A stretch of DNA of 8,339 nt. It comes from Methanosphaera sp. Lineage in GTDB: Archaea > Methanobacteriota > Methanobacteria > Methanobacteriales > Methanobacteriaceae. Each line of letters starts with the position of its first letter. The first letter of the stretch is position 1. The notes below the pieces were generated by a model. The model was given only the letters and a program-made list of their open reading frames with translations. It was not told the DNA's origin and made no database searches. Below are positions 1 to 7,012 of the stretch, piece after piece. The translations under genes were made by a program, and so were the position numbers. The stretch spans positions 1 to 8,339 of the forward strand of contig DUHK01000143.1 in assembly GCA_013330915.1 (NCBI GenBank), read 5' to 3'.

Positions 1-428
1 TCAATATTATTTTTTTTATAATTTTGGCTACATTTTTTACAAGTAATTGTAGCATATTCCTCTAAGTGACCTATTGCAATTTTATGTGAAGCAATAGCGG
101 ATTTAACTTGATCCAAGATATTTTTCTTATTAGATGCCTTAATACGGAAGTATTGTGCATGTCTGGATTGATCATGCACATCATCTGGAATTACTTCAGT
201 AGTATTACTTCCTCCCCCTTTTCCAAATCTTTTTAAAGCACTATAAGGAGAAGTAAAACCTCTTATTTCCATTTTGTTTCTGAGATTTTGAAGGTGTTCC
301 AAATTTTTCTTAAGATAAATGAAAATTTCAATAAAACTTTCAAAATCTTCGATACTTTCGGCTAAGATGGGTTTACTTTGAATCTTTTTAAGATACTTCT
401 CACTTTGTGTCACTAAGGTTTCACTCAT
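1..428 (-). CDS. Hypothetical protein coupled to metG (3' end off the window)
   Basis: The gene is open from an ATG at 428 to base 1 (142 codons visible, no stop), so it is truncated by the window edge. The start is well supported: ATG overlaps the metG stop as ATGA, and GGTGA (438-442 on the minus strand) lies 9 nt upstream, which suggests translational coupling to metG. The N-terminal ~55 residues are rich in E, K, L and I with heptad-like spacing (for example IYLKKNLEHLQNLRNKM) and probably form helix or coiled coil. A glycine patch (FGKGGGSNTT, about residues 68-77) follows, then a second helical stretch. Near the visible end is C-K-K-C (about 130-133), possibly the first half of a zinc knuckle whose second half would lie beyond base 1. 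No signal peptide or membrane segment is seen. By eye it is more AT-rich than metG. I do not recognise the family and assign no function. Confidence 0.8.
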   Translation of the reverse strand, partial: MSETLVTQSEKYLKKIQSKPILAESIEDFESFIEIFIYLKKNLEHLQNLRNKMEIRGFTSPYSALKRFGKGGGSNTTEVIPDDVHDQSRHAQYFRIKASNKKNILDQVKSAIASHKIAIGHLEEYATITCKKCSQNYKKNNI

Positions 429-2455
429 TTTATATGTTCACCAACATTTCCTTCTGTAGTTAAAAGTTCAACACTGTCTGTTGCCAGAAGCATTCCGTTT
501 GATTCAACACCGAATAATTTTGCCGGTTGTAAGTTTGCTACAACAATAACCTTTCTGTCGACAAGGTCTTCAGGTTCGTATTTTTCTGCAATACCTGCAA
601 CTACCTGCCTGATTTCATCACCGAGGTCTACCTGTACTTTAAGTAATTTTTTAGAGCCTTCAATCTTTTCAGCTTCTTTGATTTGTCCAACAACCAGGTC
701 TACTTTTGCAAATTCATCTATACTTATTAAATCACTCATGTTTTCATCCTCTTTTTCTTCTTCTTTTTCATCTAATGCATATAATTTTTCTTTTTCGTCT
801 GCAATAACTTCGTCTTCTATCTTTTTAAATAAAGGTTTGGCCTTTTTGATTTGATGTCCAACTTCCAGGAATTCTGAGGCTTCTTCCCATTTAACTTTAG
901 GAGTTCTATCCTCAAAGTTCATGAAACCGTCAACAACTTCGCATGGCATTCCTATAACTTCACGTATTTTCTGTGTTGATTCAGGAATGTATGGTGTCAG
1001 GATAATTGACAATGCATGAACTAACTGGTTGGACAGGTATAAACAAGTTCTTGCACTTGCTTCATCTTCCTTGACAGCTTTCCAAGGTTTTTTATCGTTG
1101 AAATATTTGTTGGCGTCTTTTGTGACAGTCATTATTTCCTGTAATCCTGCTCTGAATCTGAAGTTTTCAATACAGTCGGCAACTATGTTAGGCAATTCTT
1201 TGATTTTCCTTTCAAATTCCTTATCCTCATCTGAATATTCTCCAGGTTCAGGTATTTTGCCGTCGAAGAACTTATTCGTGAAGGTAAATGTTCTGTGAAT
1301 AAAGTTTCCAAGGTTGTCTGTCAGTTCATTGTTGATTCTTCTTTGGAAATCGTCCCATGAAAAGTCGGTATCCTTGTTGAGTGGTGCATTGATTACCATG
1401 TAGTATCTTAGAAGGTCGCTGTTAAATTTATCCAGGAAGTCCTTGACCCATATTACCCATCCTTTACTGGTGGACATTTTACGTCCTTCAAGTGACAGGT
1501 ATCCTCCTCCGATTACGGAATAAGGAAGTTTCATGTCACGTCCCATAAGCATACTTGGCCAGAATATGGTGTGGTGATATATGATGTCCTTTCCGATAAA
1601 GTGCACGGTCTTATCATCCCAGTAGCTTTTCCAGTCAAGTCCGTGTTCTGTTGCCCATGTGTTTGCGGATGACTGGTATCCTATGAATGCTTCGGCCCAT
1701 ACGTATAAAACCTTTCCTTCTGAATCTTCAAGGGGAACAGGAATACCCCATGTCATGTCACGGGTCATAATCCAATCGTTCAATCCTTCATTCAACCATT
1801 CTTTTGCAAAGTTCTTAACGTTTTTAGGCAGTTTGTCATTGTTGTTTATCCATTCTTTAAGTGGTTCTTCAAATTCATGTAACTTGAAATAGTATTGTTC
1901 TGATTGTTGTGCGTGTGGTGTTCCATCACATATCAGACAATGAGGTTCCACCAGTTCTGTCGGATTCAGGTGACGTCCACAAACTTCACACTGATCTCCT
2001 CTTGCACCTTCACTTTCACAGTGAGGACAGGTTCCTTCAACGTATCTGTCAGGTAAGCTGCGTTGACAGTTATCACAATAAAGTTGGTCTATGGTTTTCT
2101 CATAAATGTATCCCTTATCATATAACTCCTTAAAGAATTCCTGTGCCATTTCATAGTGGACTTTGTCAGTAGTTCTTCTGAAGCTGTCCAGTGAAATGTT
2201 GCATGCTTTCAAATCGTTACCTATTAATTCATGGTATTTGTCGGTAATGTCCTTGGGACTGATATTTTCCTGTTCGGCTCGAACTGCAATAGGTGTTCCA
2301 TGTTCATCTGTGGAACAAACCATTACGGTATCCACTCCATTCATACGGTTATACCTTGCATAAATGTCTGCAGGTATATATGTTGAACGAAGATGTCCCA
2401 AATGGCATGGACCGTTAGCATAAGGTAATGCGCATGATATAAATAACTTACTCAT
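425..2455 (-). CDS. metG: Methionyl-tRNA synthetase with C-terminal tRNA-binding domain
   Basis: This cytoplasmic enzyme charges tRNA-Met with methionine using ATP. Of 676 residues, the N-terminal Rossmann domain carries the HIGH signature as HLGH (18-21). The connective insert holds four CxxC pairs (C127/C130, C143/C146, C156/C159, C173/C176), the double zinc-knuckle form. The second class I signature is KMSTS (326-330). A helical anticodon-binding domain follows (about 370-550), then an acidic linker (about 550-572) and a C-terminal OB-fold tRNA-binding domain of the EMAP-II/Trbp111 type (about 578-676, with VDLVVGQI and the NLQPAKLFGVESNGMLLA block). The frame extends to a TTG at 2479, but the ATG at 2455 is chosen: it has GGGAG (2467-2471) 11 nt upstream and gives the typical MSKLFISCALPYANGP start. 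The downstream gene overlaps by ATGA. The fused OB domain is a separate protein in some archaea. Confidence 0.97.
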   Translation of the reverse strand: MSKLFISCALPYANGPCHLGHLRSTYIPADIYARYNRMNGVDTVMVCSTDEHGTPIAVRAEQENISPKDITDKYHELIGNDLKACNISLDSFRRTTDKVHYEMAQEFFKELYDKGYIYEKTIDQLYCDNCQRSLPDRYVEGTCPHCESEGARGDQCEVCGRHLNPTELVEPHCLICDGTPHAQQSEQYYFKLHEFEEPLKEWINNNDKLPKNVKNFAKEWLNEGLNDWIMTRDMTWGIPVPLEDSEGKVLYVWAEAFIGYQSSANTWATEHGLDWKSYWDDKTVHFIGKDIIYHHTIFWPSMLMGRDMKLPYSVIGGGYLSLEGRKMSTSKGWVIWVKDFLDKFNSDLLRYYMVINAPLNKDTDFSWDDFQRRINNELTDNLGNFIHRTFTFTNKFFDGKIPEPGEYSDEDKEFERKIKELPNIVADCIENFRFRAGLQEIMTVTKDANKYFNDKKPWKAVKEDEASARTCLYLSNQLVHALSIILTPYIPESTQKIREVIGMPCEVVDGFMNFEDRTPKVKWEEASEFLEVGHQIKKAKPLFKKIEDEVIADEKEKLYALDEKEEEKEDENMSDLISIDEFAKVDLVVGQIKEAEKIEGSKKLLKVQVDLGDEIRQVVAGIAEKYEPEDLVDRKVIVVANLQPAKLFGVESNGMLLATDSVELLTTEGNVGEHIK
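738..751 (-). promoter_or_regulatory. Possible internal ribosome binding site in metG
   Basis: On the minus strand GAGG (748-751) sits 8 nt before an in-frame ATG (737-739, Met573 of MetG), at the junction between the acidic linker and the tRNA-binding OB domain. Initiation here would give a free 104-residue domain. GAGGAT also simply encodes Glu-Asp in a Glu-rich linker, so chance is a real alternative. Confidence 0.3.
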
Positions 2456-2466
2456 TGTTGTTAATT

Positions 2467-2502
2467 CTCCCTTCGTCAATAATTTAAAAATAATTTATAA
2501 AA
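2467..2502 (-). promoter_or_regulatory. Putative metG promoter (TATA box) and ribosome binding site
   Basis: On the minus strand TTTTATAAA (2494-2502) resembles an archaeal TATA box. Transcription starting about 25 bp downstream would begin near 2473, just ahead of the GGGAG Shine-Dalgarno (2467-2471), giving a leader of roughly 18 nt. The DNA is very AT-rich, and a second TATA-like run lies at about 2533-2545, so the exact box is uncertain. Confidence 0.4.
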
Positions 2503-2617
2503 TAATGTTGATAATTCTAAAATTAAGTTATACTTATATTATATTTTGTATGTTTTATTTAGTTTGCTATATTTTCTAAAAAAATTGGTAATCCTTTTTC
2601 CAAAAAATTTTATTCTC

Positions 2618-2644
2618 TTTAAATATATTAGGAGTGTTTATATA
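2618..2644 (+). promoter_or_regulatory. Putative priL-priS promoter (TATA region)
   Basis: Two TATA-like boxes precede priL: TTTAAATATA (2618-2627) and TTTATATA (2637-2644). The first is the better spaced, placing initiation near 2648-2652 and leaving a leader of about 7-11 nt. The second is so close to the ATG at 2659 that a start 25 bp downstream would fall inside the gene. No Shine-Dalgarno lies at normal spacing; the only purine run, GGAG at 2631-2634, is 24 nt from the ATG. The transcript is therefore probably leaderless or nearly so. The whole gap (2456-2658) holds the divergent metG and priL promoters and nothing else I can recognise. Confidence 0.4.
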
Positions 2645-2658
2645 GATATTATAATATC

Positions 2659-4017
2659 ATGATAAAAACACCTTATATAAATCCATTTAGCAATGATGCT
2701 AAAGAAATTGTTAGTAGGTTAGGTCAAGTAGACACTTTAGACAAAAGAAACGATTCTTTAATGATAATCGTAAATCATACGCGTGGACAGAATCTAAACG
2801 ATCCTCATACGCTACCGGAAACATTAAAGGATCTGGCAATTGCCCGTTTCGAATGGTCTTTATTTAGAAAAACAAGTGAAAATCAGGAAAAGAAGTATGA
2901 ATACCTCTTCAACCCCGAAATATATGAATATGATGTGGTATCATTTTATCTCTTGTGTCAGGCGGTGGCAATAAAATACGGTCCAGACAGTCACGAAGCG
3001 AAAATGGTGCTTGATTGTGAGGAGGACATAATATCCCAAAGACTTGAAATATTAAAGGCGGAATCAAACGATTTTCAATCAAGTTTTCTGAGAAAAGCCT
3101 TAAATCAGCTTATAGACACAAACAACATCCATTGGACAGATTTGAAAGAGGTTTTTGACCTGGGAAAACTGGATATTAATGAAGTGTTGTTGGCAGACGG
3201 CAAAATCATCCTCGAATATGAGGATTTCATAGCCCACTACGGTGACTTAATACATAACAGGGATCCGCGGACAATGTATGAGGTTACAGCAGGAATAAAC
3301 ATCAAATCCAAACTGCTTTTAGGTCTAATTAGATTATACACCAAGCAATACATTGAAACGGTATATGAGATGTCAAAAAGGATGGTCGAGCCAAACGAGA
3401 TACTGCTGGATTTGGCCGATAACATCAAGGAGATTCAACAGAGGGCACAGGACCTTAAATATGCTGGTGCAGGAAGTTCAAATTATATTGATGATAAGCC
3501 GATAAGCTATGAAATGGAAGCATTCCCTCCATGTGTAAGAAAATGTATGGACGGCATTAAAAGTGGTGGAAGAAACGATGCAATTGTACTGTTTTTGACA
3601 CCATTTGTATCCTATTCAAGGTTATGTCCAGGAATATTTTCAAAACAGGAACAAAACATTAAGGTATCTGATGTGGACCCTTCACTGGAAATCACCCTAA
3701 ATGAGGTAATTCCAATGATATACGATGCAGCAGAAGCATGCAGTCCACCATTGTTCAAGGACCAGCCTCAGGAAAAAATAAACATAAACTCCAAGCTGGG
3801 ATTTGGATTACATTCCCAACTAAAATTGGACAACGAGGGAGAAACACATTGGTACACTCCAATGAGTTGTGAAAAAATCAAGTTGCACATGCCAAGCTTA
3901 TGCACCCCAAGTGTTGATTGTAAAAAAATAGGAAATCCATTAACCTACTACAATCGAAAAAGAAGATTGATGAAGAAGGATAACACCAACAGACAGGTGG
4001 AAGAACATGGAGATTGA
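2659..4017 (+). CDS. priL: DNA primase large subunit PriL
   Basis: This is the non-catalytic subunit of the archaeal/eukaryotic-type primase. It binds PriS and, in the family, helps initiate and size RNA primers through an Fe-S domain. The 452-residue protein has a helical N-terminal PriS-binding part (about 1-260). The C-terminal iron-sulfur domain begins at FPPC (C292) and ends in the block C404-xxx-IKLHMPSL-C415-TPSVD-C421 followed by NPLTYY (426-431). C292, C404, C415 and C421 are the likely 4Fe-4S ligands; C296, C323 and C361 are extra cysteines. A basic tail of about 20 residues (NRKRRLMKK...) follows the conserved end. The start fits the family's usual INPFSxxAKEIV opening but has no Shine-Dalgarno. 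It overlaps priS by 11 nt, consistent with equimolar, coupled synthesis of the two subunits. No separate priL promoter competes downstream. Confidence 0.95.
   Translation: MIKTPYINPFSNDAKEIVSRLGQVDTLDKRNDSLMIIVNHTRGQNLNDPHTLPETLKDLAIARFEWSLFRKTSENQEKKYEYLFNPEIYEYDVVSFYLLCQAVAIKYGPDSHEAKMVLDCEEDIISQRLEILKAESNDFQSSFLRKALNQLIDTNNIHWTDLKEVFDLGKLDINEVLLADGKIILEYEDFIAHYGDLIHNRDPRTMYEVTAGINIKSKLLLGLIRLYTKQYIETVYEMSKRMVEPNEILLDLADNIKEIQQRAQDLKYAGAGSSNYIDDKPISYEMEAFPPCVRKCMDGIKSGGRNDAIVLFLTPFVSYSRLCPGIFSKQEQNIKVSDVDPSLEITLNEVIPMIYDAAEACSPPLFKDQPQEKININSKLGFGLHSQLKLDNEGETHWYTPMSCEKIKLHMPSLCTPSVDCKKIGNPLTYYNRKRRLMKKDNTNRQVEEHGD
3994..3999 (+). promoter_or_regulatory. priS ribosome binding site inside priL
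   Basis: AGGTGG or its close core (about 3994-3999) lies 7 nt before the priS ATG at 4007, within the last codons of priL. It supports that ATG as the start and implies translational coupling of the two primase subunits. Confidence 0.6.
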
Positions 4018-4978
4018 ATTAAAACCTGCATCAAACTATGAAAGAAAACTCTTTTACAGGGAAGAGTGGGATGTCAAGGACGTTCCGGACTTTGTAATGA
4101 ACTCTCTGACAAGCAGGGAATTCGGATTTGATCATTTTGGACAGGGACCTAACGACAGGTATAAAACATTTCAGGATGCCCTTAGATTAAAACGATTCAT
4201 AAAGGCCAAACAGCCCTTTGCATCATATTGTTCTGTTGCATACTATGACAATCCCAAACAAAGAAAGGGTTGGCAGAAATCGGAACTGGTTTTTGATGTT
4301 GATGCAAAAGACGTACCTATCAGAACCTGTGACTGTGGCGAGGGAGAGGTTTGTCCGCACTGTTTGAATCAGGCAAAAGAAATAGTTTTAATGATAAGAG
4401 ACGTATTAAAGGGAGAAATGGGTTTAAAAAACATTAACATGATTTATTCCGGTAGAGGATACCACGTCAGGGTAATTGATGATGATGTTATGGAAGCATC
4501 AAGTGAACTGAGAGGACAGATTGTTCAATATGTAATCGGAGCAAAAATGCCTGATTTGTCAAATTCGTTGGGTTTTACGAATCTGCAGCATTTCATCATT
4601 CCATACGGATATCCCAAAAACTTCACAAAATGGTCAAGGTACACAATTCTTCATTTAACCAAAGACTCAAAATTGGACAACGTTAATGCCAAGCTGTTGA
4701 AGGATGTGTTAAAATATAGAAATGCATTGGAAGAAAATCAGTGGGGATTGTTCAGGGGTAACATAGGTCCAAGAAGGTTTGATAAGGTAATGAATGCTGT
4801 AGCCAGAATAAATATGAACATCACGGACACAAAGGTTTCAATAGATTTAAAACGTATTTTAAGGTTGCCTTCAACATTACATTCAAAGGTAAGTATGAAG
4901 TCAACCCTAATCAAAAACATAGAGACTTTCGACCCCTTTGATGATGCAGTTCCAAAGTTTGTGTATGAAAGAAAATAG
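4007..4978 (+). CDS. priS: DNA primase catalytic subunit PriS
   Basis: This is the catalytic subunit of the replicative primase (archaeo-eukaryotic primase fold), which makes primers at replication origins and lagging-strand sites together with PriL. In 323 residues the sequence shows the metal-binding DxD (FDVDAKD, D97 and D99), a zinc knuckle C108-x-C110-x5-C116-x2-C119 inserted after it, the nucleotide-binding motif SGRGYH (148-153) and the third acidic site in SIDLKRILRLPSTLH (D280, H292). All catalytic elements are present and the length is normal for archaeal PriS. The start is supported by a Shine-Dalgarno at 3994-3999 and by the overlap with priL. The gene ends only 5 bp from the stop of the opposing cca, so its transcript must run into cca antisense. 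U-rich tracts at 5027-5030 and 5043-5048 are possible end points. Confidence 0.96.
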   Translation: MEIELKPASNYERKLFYREEWDVKDVPDFVMNSLTSREFGFDHFGQGPNDRYKTFQDALRLKRFIKAKQPFASYCSVAYYDNPKQRKGWQKSELVFDVDAKDVPIRTCDCGEGEVCPHCLNQAKEIVLMIRDVLKGEMGLKNINMIYSGRGYHVRVIDDDVMEASSELRGQIVQYVIGAKMPDLSNSLGFTNLQHFIIPYGYPKNFTKWSRYTILHLTKDSKLDNVNAKLLKDVLKYRNALEENQWGLFRGNIGPRRFDKVMNAVARINMNITDTKVSIDLKRILRLPSTLHSKVSMKSTLIKNIETFDPFDDAVPKFVYERK

Positions 4979-4983
4979 TTTCA

Positions 4984-6348
4984 TCATCTGAATAGTTTAT
5001 AATCAGGGTGGAGGTGCATGAAAATATTTTCTAAATCTTCTCTTTTTTCATTGTTTATCACGCTTTCTGCAGTATCTAACCGGTAATTATTGGTGAGTTC
5101 ATCCTTGATGTTTTTACCAAGTTTTAATATGCTTCTGTTTTCTTTTTTAACAATGTTTTCAATCATTTCCGTAACTGATTTATATTTTCTCTCAGAAATG
5201 GCAATCCACTTGTCATTCTTAATATAAGCGTTGGGATATTTCTTTTTAAAGTTAAATCCGTTTTCCCTGTATCTTACTATCGGGCCGTGATGAATCTTAA
5301 CGTTTGACAACTTGTCCACATCATATTCCAGGATTATATGGGCAACATTCTCGTTGTCTATGTAAAAGTTACTTTCTATGATATTGAAATCGTATATTTC
5401 AGACACGTTGATAAGTGACTGCATGGTCTTGTTGACTTGGGGATAGATTACATCATCCGGCAGTTGCGGAACATTAAATGAGAGAACGTAACATTTGGTG
5501 TTTCTATCATTAAGTTCCATTTTCAAATTATCTTTGTTCACATTAATCTTCTTGTCTTCAAAGTATTCCCTTCGCGGATTTTCCATGAAGTTTCTGCAGG
5601 CTATGATGAATTCTGAAAATTTCTGCATACTTAATGCGGCAGCCACATTACGGTTTTTGTCTACAGGATCAATAACTATAAGAGGGTCTTTATAATTGTT
5701 GCTTGTTCCATACTTTTCCAAATCGATTTTATACCTGTTGTGCCATTTGTTGGCAGCGGCTTCAACAACATTTTCGAAGCTGTGGTATTTTAAAATCAGC
5801 AATTCACAAAGATATCCTGAAAATCCGTTTACTTTGGAGTTTGCACCGTAAGTATTTACGCATGTCATGAATTTTTTCAATAACAATACCTGGTTGGCTT
5901 CTTCATCCTTCAGATGGCTTTGAACATAATCCGTGTGAAGAATTGTTCTGTCCACAGCAGATTTCAGCTCGCTGGCATCTTTTATGTTATAGCATGGAAC
6001 GAAATCCACTTCAAACTTGTCTATAATTCCTGTTACATATGGGTGTGATGCGTAACGTATTTCCTGTTTACCATTAACCTCTTCTATGCAGTGTTGACCG
6101 AATTCTAGACCGTAGCTTTTTAGTTTTTCTTCACTATAACTAAGGGGAAATGTCATGAAAATGTCAATGTCTGCCTTATCCATTAGCGAAGTGTTCTTTG
6201 CCATTGAACCCACAAGTCTACAGTTTACATCGATATTGTTATTATCTGCATAGTCCTTGATTATTTTCATTAGTTTGTTGGAGAATTCTATTACTTTTTG
6301 TCTTTCTTTAGCAGAAGGTTCTATTTCCTTTAAAATTTCCTTGTAAAT
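4984..6348 (-). CDS. cca: CCA-adding enzyme (archaeal tRNA nucleotidyltransferase), ATT start proposed
   Basis: This class I enzyme adds or repairs the 3' CCA of tRNAs without a template. The catalytic core shows the GSMAKNT turn (47-53 in the long form) and DIDIF (D60, D62), with the third carboxylate in EVDFVPCY (D115). Conserved archaeal blocks SAVDRT, NGFSGYLCELL and the VIDPVDKNRNVAAALS region follow. The first ATG (6270) would remove the N-terminal helix. The frame stays open upstream, and the 26 extra residues (YKEILKEIEPSAKER... ) match the usual archaeal N-terminus and bring D60/D62 to family numbering. The only plausible start is ATT at 6346-6348, 3 nt after a perfect AGGTGAT (6352-6358); no ATG, GTG or TTG is in frame there. 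That gives 454 residues, against 428 from the ATG. The family's GSxAR arginine is Lys here. It ends with tandem TGA TGA stops, facing priS. Confidence 0.9.
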   Translation of the reverse strand: MYKEILKEIEPSAKERQKVIEFSNKLMKIIKDYADNNNIDVNCRLVGSMAKNTSLMDKADIDIFMTFPLSYSEEKLKSYGLEFGQHCIEEVNGKQEIRYASHPYVTGIIDKFEVDFVPCYNIKDASELKSAVDRTILHTDYVQSHLKDEEANQVLLLKKFMTCVNTYGANSKVNGFSGYLCELLILKYHSFENVVEAAANKWHNRYKIDLEKYGTSNNYKDPLIVIDPVDKNRNVAAALSMQKFSEFIIACRNFMENPRREYFEDKKINVNKDNLKMELNDRNTKCYVLSFNVPQLPDDVIYPQVNKTMQSLINVSEIYDFNIIESNFYIDNENVAHIILEYDVDKLSNVKIHHGPIVRYRENGFNFKKKYPNAYIKNDKWIAISERKYKSVTEMIENIVKKENRSILKLGKNIKDELTNNYRLDTAESVINNEKREDLENIFMHLHPDYKLFR

Positions 6349-6351
6349 GAT

Positions 6352-6358
6352 ATCACCT
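6352..6358 (-). promoter_or_regulatory. cca ribosome binding site (AGGTGAT)
   Basis: AGGTGAT on the minus strand is a perfect 7-base complement to the anti-Shine-Dalgarno end of 16S rRNA. It lies 3 nt from the in-frame ATT (6346-6348) but 81 nt from the first ATG of cca, so it argues for a start at ATT (or the adjacent ATC) rather than at the ATG. Confidence 0.7.
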
Positions 6359-6362
6359 AAAT

Positions 6363-6382
6363 AAAAAATAGATTAAAAAAAA
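6363..6382 (-). terminator. Tandem oligo-T tracts between cbiT and cca
   Basis: Reading the minus strand after the cbiT stop, T8 (6375-6382) and T6 (6363-6368) occur 16 nt and 30 nt downstream. Runs of U are sufficient for termination by archaeal RNA polymerase, so part of the thpR-ubiX-cbiT transcript may end here, just before the cca Shine-Dalgarno. No hairpin is needed or obvious. Confidence 0.45.
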
Positions 6383-6398
6383 GGGAAGTGAAGGGGTA

Positions 6399-6974
6399 TT
6401 ATATTTTTTTAGCACTTACGATGGTTATAGGGTTGAGTGCCTTCATCATTACTCCGCGGTCAAGCATGGTTCCACGGGAAATGTTCACGGAGACGACTTC
6501 TGGTTGTGCTCCTAGTTCTTTGAGCATGTGGACTGCATCGGTAGCTGTTTCCAGAACTATGGATGTGATGATTATTTTTCCACCCACTGGAAGTTTAAGA
6601 TAACCTGTTTCGATAATGTTTTCAATATTTCCGTTACTTCCTCCTACCATGAGTTTTGTGAAGTCTTCGATTTCATTTAATGCAACCAGTGCCTCTTCCT
6701 CTAGCAGTTCCACTTTGTTTTGCAATCCAAATTTTTCAAGGTTGCATCGTGTTGTTTTGATAGCGTCAGGGTTCATGTCAATACTGTAGACTTTACGTGC
6801 TCTTTTTGCAAACTCCAAGGTCAATCCGCCCGTTCCACATCCAACATCTATAACAACATCTTCATCTGTTAAACTTGTTTTACTGATAACTAATGCTCTG
6901 ATTTCTTCTTTTGTTGGTCCTGGTACTTTTTCTGTTTTAATAAACTCATCATCAGGTGTAATGTCGAAATACAT
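6399..6974 (-). CDS. cbiT: Cobalt-precorrin-6B C15-methyltransferase (decarboxylating) CbiT
   Basis: This SAM-dependent cytoplasmic enzyme methylates C15 and decarboxylates the C12 acetate side chain in anaerobic corrin synthesis, supplying cobamides for methanogenic methyl transfer. The 191-residue protein has the CbiT-type N-terminus (DDEFI then PGPTKEEIRAL, 18-27), SAM motif I as DVGCGTGG (43-50), the acidic residue ending beta 2 (D66 in YSIDMNP) and the MVGGSNGN segment (109-116) typical of CbiT. It is a single-domain form, not fused to CbiE. The ATG at 6974 is preceded by GGAGAG (6981-6986) at 6 nt. It lies 38 bp after ubiX with no T-tract between, so the two are probably cotranscribed. 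It stands apart from other visible cobalamin genes, so the rest of the pathway must lie elsewhere. A CbiT-like methyltransferase with another substrate cannot be excluded. Confidence 0.9.
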   Translation of the reverse strand: MYFDITPDDEFIKTEKVPGPTKEEIRALVISKTSLTDEDVVIDVGCGTGGLTLEFAKRARKVYSIDMNPDAIKTTRCNLEKFGLQNKVELLEEEALVALNEIEDFTKLMVGGSNGNIENIIETGYLKLPVGGKIIITSIVLETATDAVHMLKELGAQPEVVSVNISRGTMLDRGVMMKALNPITIVSAKKI

Positions 6975-6980
6975 TTTAAA

Positions 6981-6986
6981 CTCTCC
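6981..6986 (-). promoter_or_regulatory. cbiT ribosome binding site
   Basis: GGAGAG on the minus strand, 6 nt before the cbiT ATG, fixes that start. Confidence 0.7.
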
Positions 6987-7012
6987 ATTATTTTTTTAAC
7001 TGATAATTATTA

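Noticed and set aside
108..137. Zinc-ribbon reading of the cysteine cluster in the left-edge gene as a known family
   Set aside because: Only one CxxC is visible before the window ends, so a zinc site or family cannot be claimed; the coordinates mark the general region, not a defined motif.
1029..2363. Several plus-strand open frames of 66-89 codons opposite metG
   Set aside because: They lie wholly antisense to a strongly identified gene, lack family motifs and good ribosome sites, and read as shadows of its codon pattern.
2456..2479. TTG at 2479 as the metG start
   Set aside because: It would add eight residues encoded by the Shine-Dalgarno region itself; the ATG at 2455 has GGGAG upstream and the family's normal N-terminus.
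2581..2613. Imperfect inverted repeat (AAAATTGG ... CCAAAAAATTTT) between metG and priL
   Set aside because: Only four G/C-containing pairs match and the arms need mismatches; in such AT-rich DNA this is expected by chance.
3237..3428. Minus-strand open frame inside priL (63 codons) and a similar one inside priS (4738-4920)
   Set aside because: Both are antisense to clear primase genes, with no Shine-Dalgarno or recognisable protein features.
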